DNA of 12,116 bases from the NCBI GenBank assembly GCA_003155465.1, contig PMCR01000551.1, positions 1 to 12,116 of the forward strand. The letters run 5' to 3'. The notes beneath the pieces are model-generated. The model ran no database searches. It was given only the letters and a program-made list of their open reading frames with translations, and was not told the origin of the DNA. The position numbers and the translations under genes are program-made. Below, piece by piece: positions 6,818-12,116 of the stretch (positions are counted from its first letter, which is position 1; the number at the start of each line of letters is the position of its first letter). Source of the stretch: Myxococcales bacterium (lineage in GTDB: Bacteria > Myxococcota > Polyangia > Fen-1088).

Positions 6818-6829
6818 AGGCGACGAAAA

Positions 6830-6856
6830 GAACGCCTTTGCGTTCCTTGCGTTGAC
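6830..6856. repeat. Small hairpin and TTGCGTT direct repeat upstream of glyA
   Basis: gaacgc (6830-6835) and gcgttc (6840-6845) form a perfect 6-bp stem with a 4-base loop. ttgcgtt also occurs twice with a 9-base period (6838-6844 and 6847-6853). The string cctttgcgttccttgcgtt resembles a TTTGCGTcCTTTGCGTT motif scattered between genes in many bacterial genomes. It lies 33 bases before glyA and would be in the leader or promoter of that gene. No glycine-riboswitch-like fold is visible in the short leader. Confidence 0.4.
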
Positions 6857-6888
6857 TCACGACCCCCGCCGGAATAGCTTCCGAGGCC

Positions 6889-8148
6889 ATGAAGTTCGTC
6901 GATGAACCCCTGTCCGTGGCCGACCCCAAGGTCCTGGAACTGGTGCGCGCCGAGGAGCGCCGCCAAGCGGACAAGATCCGGCTGATTCCGTCGGAGAACT
7001 ATGTCTCGCGCGCGGTCCTCGAAGCCACTGGCTCCGTCTTCACGAACAAGTACAGCGAAGGCTATGCCGGAAAGCGTTACTACGAAGGCCAGCAGTTCGT
7101 GGACCCGCTGGAGACGCTGGCCCAGGAACGCGCATGCTCGCTCTTCGGCGCGGACCACGCCAATGTCCAGCCGTACTCGGGATCGCCGGCCAACCTGGCG
7201 GTCTATTTCGCCTTCTTGAAGCCCGGCGACAAGGTCATGGGACTGGCCCTGCCCATGGGTGGCCACCTGACTCACGGCTGGAACGTGTCCATCACCGGCC
7301 GCTACTTCCAGTCTGTCCAGTACGGCGTGCGCAAGGACACCGGCCGCATCGACCTCGATGAGGTTCGCGACCTGGCCCGTCGCGAGCGACCCCAGTTGTT
7401 GTGGGCCGGCGGCACGGCCTATTCCCGCCTTTGGGACTTCGCCGCGATGGCCGAGATTGCGCGCGAGGTGGGCGCCCGCTTCGCCGTGGACATGGCGCAC
7501 ATAGCCGGCCTGGTGGCGGGCGGCGCCCATCCTTCGCCGGTTCCCCACGCCGACGTGGTCACCACCACGACGCACAAGACCCTGCGCGGTCCGCGAGGCG
7601 GCATGATTCTGTGCCGCGCAGCCCATGTGTCGGCTCTGGACAAGGCCGTGTTCCCCGGCCTGCAGGGTGGACCGCATGACCACACGACCGCCGGGATCGC
7701 GGTCGCCCTGAATGAAGCGTCGCAGCCTGCCTTCCGCGAGTACGCGCAAGACGTGGTCAAGAATGCCGCGGTGCTTGCCGCCGAACTGATGGCACGCGGG
7801 TACCACGTGGTTTCGGGCGGCACGGACAACCACCTCATCCTGGTCGACCTGACCAACAAGAACATCCCGGGAAAGGTCGCGGCCAAGGCCCTCGACAAGG
7901 CGGGCATAGAACTCAACTACAACTCGGTGCCCTATGACACACGCAGGCCGTTCGATCCGTCGGGCATACGCCTCGGGTCGCCCTCCGTCACCAGCCGCGG
8001 CATGGGCCCCACTGAGATGAAACAGATCGCGGCCTGGATGGATCGCGTGATGTCCAACCCGAGCGATGAGAATGCGGCCCACATCGCGACCGAGGTGCGC
8101 GAGTTGACCAACCACTTTCCCGCCCCTGGGATTCCGGTGAAGGGATGA
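6889..8148 (+). CDS. glyA: Serine hydroxymethyltransferase
   Basis: The enzyme interconverts serine and tetrahydrofolate with glycine and 5,10-methylenetetrahydrofolate, using pyridoxal phosphate, in the cytoplasm. It is the main entry of one-carbon units. The length of 419 residues is normal for the bacterial enzyme. Visible signatures are IRLIPSENYVS near the N-terminus, YSEGYAGKRYYEG, NVQPYSGSPAN, GGHLTHG, DMAHIAGLVAGG, and the cofactor loop TTTTHKT with K230 as the Schiff-base lysine, followed by RGPRGG. VFPGLQGGPH, GGTDNHLILVDL and SGIRLGSPSVTSRG follow. Some of these (PYSGSPAN, FPGLQGGPH) look more like eukaryotic SHMT than the PHSGSQAN and FPGGQGGP of Escherichia coli. The ATG at 6889 has only a weak GAGG nearby. 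It is the first gene of a plus-strand cluster, and its TGA overlaps an ATG at 8145. The context gives no specialised role. Confidence 0.97.
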   Translation: MKFVDEPLSVADPKVLELVRAEERRQADKIRLIPSENYVSRAVLEATGSVFTNKYSEGYAGKRYYEGQQFVDPLETLAQERACSLFGADHANVQPYSGSPANLAVYFAFLKPGDKVMGLALPMGGHLTHGWNVSITGRYFQSVQYGVRKDTGRIDLDEVRDLARRERPQLLWAGGTAYSRLWDFAAMAEIAREVGARFAVDMAHIAGLVAGGAHPSPVPHADVVTTTTHKTLRGPRGGMILCRAAHVSALDKAVFPGLQGGPHDHTTAGIAVALNEASQPAFREYAQDVVKNAAVLAAELMARGYHVVSGGTDNHLILVDLTNKNIPGKVAAKALDKAGIELNYNSVPYDTRRPFDPSGIRLGSPSVTSRGMGPTEMKQIAAWMDRVMSNPSDENAAHIATEVRELTNHFPAPGIPVKG

Positions 8149-8153
8149 CAGCC

Positions 8154-8705
8154 ATGATGTCGAGTCGCACGGTTCGTTCCTGCTTGGTCCTGGCCGCGGC
8201 CCTTCTCGCGGCCGCCTGGGCGCCGGCCGCGCGCGCCGAGGTCTTCGAGTTGATCGACAAAACCAAGATGAGCGGCAAGCTCATCCACTACTACGACGGC
8301 GTCTTCACCGTGGAGACCCAGGGACAGACCGTCAAGGTCCCCAAGGAGAAGATCAAGAACATTTCCTTCCAGCTTCCACCCGCGCGGCCTGAATTTTCCA
8401 CGCCAGAAAAGACCTTCGAGCGGTGGCGCAAGGCCCTGGTCGAGGGCAACATGGAGAAAGTGATCGACTGCTACGCCCTCATGTACCAGGGCATGCTGGC
8501 CACGCAGATGGGCCAGGCCACCGAGGGCCTCAAGAAGATGCAGAAGGAAGTCGAAGGGACCAAGTTCAGCATCAAGAGTTCAGCGGTAAAAGCGGAGACG
8601 GCCACCCTCAAGATCGCGCGCCAGAAGGGCGACGAGTCGGATACCGGTGACGTGGCCTTCGTGCGCGAAAACGGCGAATGGAAGATGCTGCCGCCGCAGC
8701 CCTGA
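8154..8705 (+). CDS. Exported protein with Sm/SH3-like and NTF2-like domains, function unknown
   Basis: The protein has 183 residues. The N-terminus is a signal peptide (SSRTVRSC basic start, Leu/Ala core, cleavage after ARA before EVFEL), so it acts in the periplasm or beyond. Mature residues of about 27-66 (LIDKTKMSGKLIHYYDGV, TVETQGQTVKVPKEKIKNI) have the strand pattern of a small Sm/SH3-like barrel. Residues of about 80-180 (TPEKTFERWRKALVEGN, then YQGML, SAVKAETATLKI, FVRENGEWKMLPP) resemble the NTF2-like (DUF4878-type) fold: two helices, then strands ending in a conserved NGEWK turn. The frame also has an ATG at 8145 overlapping the glyA stop, but AAGGG at 8140-8144 lies 9 bases before 8154, the preferred start. 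The stop is 12 bp before the giant repeat gene. Close packing implies co-transcription, so it may help in folding or assembling that protein; this is inference. Confidence 0.82.
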   Translation: MMSSRTVRSCLVLAAALLAAAWAPAARAEVFELIDKTKMSGKLIHYYDGVFTVETQGQTVKVPKEKIKNISFQLPPARPEFSTPEKTFERWRKALVEGNMEKVIDCYALMYQGMLATQMGQATEGLKKMQKEVEGTKFSIKSSAVKAETATLKIARQKGDESDTGDVAFVRENGEWKMLPPQP

Positions 8706-8717
8706 GTCGCCCGCCGC

Positions 8718-11700
8718 ATGAAACAACATCGTCTCCTTCTGCCAGCGCCGATCGCGGCCGCGGCCATCGCGATCGGGCTGTCAGGCCACGCCTGGGCGGC
8801 CACCAACCTGGATCCGTTCGCTGGTGGCACGCGCTCGAATGCGCTGTCGCCTTTCCGCACGGCGCAGGCCGAGGCGGAACCGACGCCGGAAAGGGCCATG
8901 CCCAAAGAGGCGGATGCCGGCGGATCGGCCACCCCCTTCAAGGGCTTCGAGACGGACAACCCACCCCACCAGCCCCCGGTCGCTGCGCGCCCGCCCGTGG
9001 CGGCCACGGCTACGGGGATCGCTTGTAGCCGTGACGATCAGTGTCCGGTGGACACCATTTGCGATCAAGGCGCGTGCCACTCCTTTGAACGGCCCTTCAC
9101 TCTTCTGCTCTTCCGCAAGGAAGGCGCGACGCTGGACTTCATCCCCTTCTACTGGTCGCGCCGGGGCAACCCGGGCTACCGCGTGCTGGCACCCTTCTAC
9201 TGGCACTTCTGGAGCCCTGAATCCCACACGCGGATCGTGTTCCCCTTGTACTGGCGAATCGAGGACCATCTCAAGCAGCGCGTGGTGACGGTGGTCGGGC
9301 TTTACTCGCAGACCCGACAGCCAGGTGCGCGCTCGTGGGCGTTGTGGCCGGTCTTCTACGCGTCGACCAAGTTCGGTTGGGCCGCACCTCTGCTGGGTTC
9401 GTTCCGCATCGGTGACTCGGACAAGGGGCGCAGCATCGGCCTGCTCGGCTTCCTCTACTTCTGGAAACGGTCGCCTGACTACAAGTTTGACGTCTGTCCC
9501 CTGTTCGTTTCGTCGCGTTCGAAGGAATCGGCCTTCACCTACGCCCTGCCGCTCAACTTCTATTGGCGCAGCGGAAATGAGTCGACCCTGCTTATTGTGC
9601 CGGTGGGGTTTCGACACACTACCCCCAAGGGCGGCTACTTTGGATCCTGGCTGGGCTACTCATCGGTGGACGGCGAGAACAAGACCGGTGCCTTCCTGTG
9701 GTTGTACTGGTTCGGTCGCAGCAAGGAATACAGCTACGATGTAGGTTTTCCCTTGTTGTGGTCGTTCCGCTCACCGGAGGCGAACACCACCATCGTCCCG
9801 CCCGTGTTCCACATCCGGCGCGGCGGCTGGTCCATCGGGTCCGCCGCCCTGCTCGGCTGGTGGGGAGGAGATCGAGACAAGGGCTCAAGCTGGCAACTCA
9901 TCCTTCCGCTGTTTCTCGGCAGCCGTGCCGACCACGGCAAGAAGGCGCTGTATCTGTCGCCCCTCGGCGGGTATCGCCGCGATGACAACGCGGGATCGCA
10001 CGGAACGACCTGGCTGGCGCCGCCCATCCTGCGCTGGCACGATCGGCAGAGCGAGCTGGATTCGTACCTCTTCTTGTACTGGCGCTATCGCGACATTCCC
10101 GGCGACGCCACCACCACCGTGATCGTGCCCTACTACCAACGCATCGATCCCACGGGAAGCACCCGCGCGGTGTTGCCGTTGTTCTGGTATTTCCACGATC
10201 GGACCCAGGCAGCGACCGCACACGCCCTCTTCCCCCTGTACTTCCACCGCCATTCTCCGGACGAGCGCATGACCGCGGCCGGCGTCTTCCCGCTATGGGC
10301 CTACAGCCGCCACTTCGCCGACGGTGGCAGCAGCGGGGGTCTTTTCCCCATCGTTTTCTTCGGCCAGCGCGGCGAGCGCAGCCACCTCATCGTGGCCCCG
10401 CTCTACTGGCACTTCCGCAATGGGCCATCGAGCAGCACCCTGGCCTTCCCGCTCTGGTATCACGCAAGAGACGCCAGGAGTTCGCTCACGGCCATCTTTC
10501 CCCTGCTCTACTTCGCGGGCCACGATCACGAGGCCAGCTTCCATATCCAGTTCCCACTTCTGTGGCACTTCGCCGATTCCCGCCACGGCACTTCCACCAC
10601 GGTGGCTCCCTTCTTCTTCCGCGACGTGGATCGGACCGGATCATCAGCGGGGATCGTGCCCCTCCTGTTCTGGGGCGGCGGCAGCCAGCGTAGTCACTTC
10701 GTTCTCTTTCCGATCTTCTGGAGGTTTCGCGACGACGCTGCCGACCGCACCACGACCGTGGTGGGGACGTACTTTCACAGAAACTGGGGCGGCGAGACCA
10801 CCGACGCCCTGTTTCCGCTTTTCCACTACCGCCGCGGGGCGCGGCCGGGCGGCCAGGACGAAACCAGCTTCACTCTCCTCCCCCTCGTGCACTATCGCCG
10901 CGACAGTCAGAGCACCCGGTTCGCCTCGCCCCTGGCGGCCTGGATTCGCCGTCCCGGCCTGCAGGCCGGCTTCGTTCTGCCCTATTTCTGGTACCGCAGC
11001 GACACAGTCCAGGCCCAAGGCGTGCCTCTGCTCTATCTTGACCATACTTTCCAAGCCACCGGCCAACGCACACGCATGTTCGGGCCCTATGTCATGGTGG
11101 ATGGCCCCAACGTGACCGCACGGGTCTTCTTTCCTTTCTATGCGCGCTATCGGGAACAGGGAGACACCGGCACCTATGTCTTTCCCCTCTACTTCGGCCG
11201 CCGCAGCGACGACGGTTATCGGATGGACAGTTTCCTTCCCTTCTTCTGGTCAAGCCGCAGCCATGACCACCGTACCCTCATGGTCGGGCCCTGGTTCCGC
11301 ACCCAGAACGACCAACAGCACAGCCACGCGTCTGGCCTGATCCCATTATTTGTCTCGACCGACAGTCCCAAGCGCCGCCTGCTGGCGACTCCGCTTTTCG
11401 TCTACTATCGCAACCACGAGGCCCAAACCAGCCGCCTGGTGTCGCCGCTCTACTACCAGTCGAGCTGGCCCGATGGAAGCACCCGCGTGCTGTTCCCCCT
11501 GTGGTGGCAAGGCCGTCAGGGCAGCAAGAGCCACGCCATGCTCATGCCGCTCTACTGGCATTTCGCCGATAGCGAAGAGCAAAGCTCCTTCACCCTGGCG
11601 GGGCCGCTGCTTTGGTCGCGCCACGGCAGCGAAACCACCCGCGGCCTCCTGCCGCTGTTCTGGTATTCGCGCGATCGCGTGAACCAGACGGGCAGCGAGG

Positions 11701-12116
11701 CTGTGCTGCCCCTGTTCTACGAGAGGCACTCGCGCCTGTCGCAGACATTCGCCACCGCGCTCTTCGGCTTCGGCAACGCGCCCGACAGCCTGTGGTGGTA
11801 CGTGCCCCCCTTCGTCTGGCGCGACAACCCTAACAGCCGTCTCTCGGTCTTCTTCCCGCTCTGGTTCTCGTATCGCAACAAGGTCACCGAAACCACCACC
11901 AGGGTGATTCCGCCGCTCCTCCACTACGCGCATTCCACTCCCGCACGCTCGCTTTCGACCTGGCTCTTGCTCTACTGGCACCGCAGCGACGTCATCTCGT
12001 CCACGACGCTGGGCCTGCCGTTCTACTACGATCTGCACTCGTACCGGGATAGCCGCCTAACCATGTTCCTGCCTCTCTTCATGCGCTACCGCAACGAGGT
12101 AAGCGGCCAGACCTAC
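8718..12116 (+). CDS. Giant exported aromatic-rich 17-residue-repeat protein, C-terminus beyond window
   Basis: The frame is open from the ATG at 8718 to the last base: 1133 codons without a stop. Residues 1-27 form a signal peptide (KQHR start, Ala/Ile core, cleavage after AWA). Residues 28-100 are a Pro/Ala/Glu-rich spacer, and 103-120 hold C-x5-C-x5-C-x4-C (C103, C109, C115, C120), probably two disulphides. From about residue 129 to the end the protein is built only of a degenerate repeat of about 17 residues: a hydrophobic stretch, Pro, Leu or Phe, two aromatics, then Arg/His and a polar turn rich in D, G, S and T (for example VLPLFWYFHD, VAPLYWHFRN, LLPLFWYSRD). I count about 57 units. 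I recognise no family. The pattern suggests one beta-strand plus turn per unit, so an all-beta shell, solenoid or barrel. The ribosome binding site is weak. The gene lies 12 bp after the Sm/NTF2-like gene. Absence of frameshifts over 3.4 kb shows selection for coding. Confidence 0.88.
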   Translation, partial: MKQHRLLLPAPIAAAAIAIGLSGHAWAATNLDPFAGGTRSNALSPFRTAQAEAEPTPERAMPKEADAGGSATPFKGFETDNPPHQPPVAARPPVAATATGIACSRDDQCPVDTICDQGACHSFERPFTLLLFRKEGATLDFIPFYWSRRGNPGYRVLAPFYWHFWSPESHTRIVFPLYWRIEDHLKQRVVTVVGLYSQTRQPGARSWALWPVFYASTKFGWAAPLLGSFRIGDSDKGRSIGLLGFLYFWKRSPDYKFDVCPLFVSSRSKESAFTYALPLNFYWRSGNESTLLIVPVGFRHTTPKGGYFGSWLGYSSVDGENKTGAFLWLYWFGRSKEYSYDVGFPLLWSFRSPEANTTIVPPVFHIRRGGWSIGSAALLGWWGGDRDKGSSWQLILPLFLGSRADHGKKALYLSPLGGYRRDDNAGSHGTTWLAPPILRWHDRQSELDSYLFLYWRYRDIPGDATTTVIVPYYQRIDPTGSTRAVLPLFWYFHDRTQAATAHALFPLYFHRHSPDERMTAAGVFPLWAYSRHFADGGSSGGLFPIVFFGQRGERSHLIVAPLYWHFRNGPSSSTLAFPLWYHARDARSSLTAIFPLLYFAGHDHEASFHIQFPLLWHFADSRHGTSTTVAPFFFRDVDRTGSSAGIVPLLFWGGGSQRSHFVLFPIFWRFRDDAADRTTTVVGTYFHRNWGGETTDALFPLFHYRRGARPGGQDETSFTLLPLVHYRRDSQSTRFASPLAAWIRRPGLQAGFVLPYFWYRSDTVQAQGVPLLYLDHTFQATGQRTRMFGPYVMVDGPNVTARVFFPFYARYREQGDTGTYVFPLYFGRRSDDGYRMDSFLPFFWSSRSHDHRTLMVGPWFRTQNDQQHSHASGLIPLFVSTDSPKRRLLATPLFVYYRNHEAQTSRLVSPLYYQSSWPDGSTRVLFPLWWQGRQGSKSHAMLMPLYWHFADSEEQSSFTLAGPLLWSRHGSETTRGLLPLFWYSRDRVNQTGSEAVLPLFYERHSRLSQTFATALFGFGNAPDSLWWYVPPFVWRDNPNSRLSVFFPLWFSYRNKVTETTTRVIPPLLHYAHSTPARSLSTWLLLYWHRSDVISSTTLGLPFYYDLHSYRDSRLTMFLPLFMRYRNEVSGQTY
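9102..12116 (+). repeat. Array of about 57 degenerate 17-residue repeats (51-bp period) in the giant gene
   Basis: The core Pro (or a substitute) falls at residues 143, 159, 176, 194, 211, then 244, 261, 278, 295, and later 544, 561, 578, 595, 613, 631, 648, 665, 683, 700, and on to 1101 and 1119. Spacings are 15-22 with 17 commonest; 976 residues divided by 56 intervals gives 17.4. At the DNA level copies are well diverged, with only short shared words such as ccgctctactggca (10398 and 11550). The array therefore expanded long ago and is kept by selection on the protein. It continues past the right edge. Confidence 0.85.

Noticed and set aside
6770..6878. Possible -35 hexamers ttgacg (6770-6775) and ttgact (6852-6857) near glyA
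   Set aside because: Neither has a convincing -10 at 16-18 bases. The second would start transcription almost at the glyA start codon.
6745..8115. Long minus-strand open frame (456 codons) opposite glyA
   Set aside because: glyA has a complete set of family motifs in the sense frame. Long antisense frames are frequent opposite highly expressed GC-rich genes.
8781..11833. Several medium open frames on both strands within 8781-11833
   Set aside because: They are out-of-frame shadows of the giant gene starting at 8718, which has no stop for 1133 codons and a regular repeat in its own frame.

Overview
The window is GC-rich and gene-dense and looks like a member of the Myxococcota (the former delta-proteobacterial myxobacteria). 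The evidence is: a zinc-ribbon/GYF/TonB-like membrane scaffold of the AgmX/GltJ type; a eukaryote-like Ser/Thr kinase with the HRDVSPxN catalytic loop typical of myxobacterial kinases; a surface lipoprotein with a very long Gly/Ser/Thr linker; and a Cys-rich C-x5-C-x5-C-x4-C motif common in myxobacterial exported proteins. The genus cannot be read from this window.

The left half (1-6748) is read on the minus strand. In transcription order it holds a small lipoprotein (6748-6275), a tail-anchored Ser/Thr protein kinase (6119-4614), an AgmX/GltJ-like trans-envelope scaffold (4560-2458), a GH43 exo-galactanase-like lipoprotein (2382-766), and the first 127 codons of a sialate O-acetylesterase-family enzyme that runs off the left edge (383-1). 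Kinase, scaffold and GH43 genes are 53 and 75 bp apart and could be co-transcribed. This would place a signalling kinase beside an envelope-spanning adaptor, followed by two exported carbohydrate-active enzymes. A 382-bp gap (384-765) precedes the esterase, so that gene may have its own promoter.

A 140-bp divergent intergenic region (6749-6888) carries a 7-bp inverted repeat and a small hairpin/repeat motif. It separates the left half from a plus-strand operon.

The right half (6889-12116) holds glyA (serine hydroxymethyltransferase), an exported Sm-like plus NTF2-like protein next to it, and then, 12 bp later, an open frame that starts at 8718 and has no stop before the window ends. This last gene encodes at least 1133 residues. 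It has a signal peptide, a low-complexity spacer, a four-Cys motif and then about 57 copies of an aromatic-rich repeat of about 17 residues centred on a hydrophobic-Pro-Leu/Phe-aromatic-aromatic core. I do not recognise the family. It is the most unusual object in the window and looks like a very large exported all-beta repeat protein.

No rRNA, tRNA, CRISPR array, insertion sequence or phage gene was seen.
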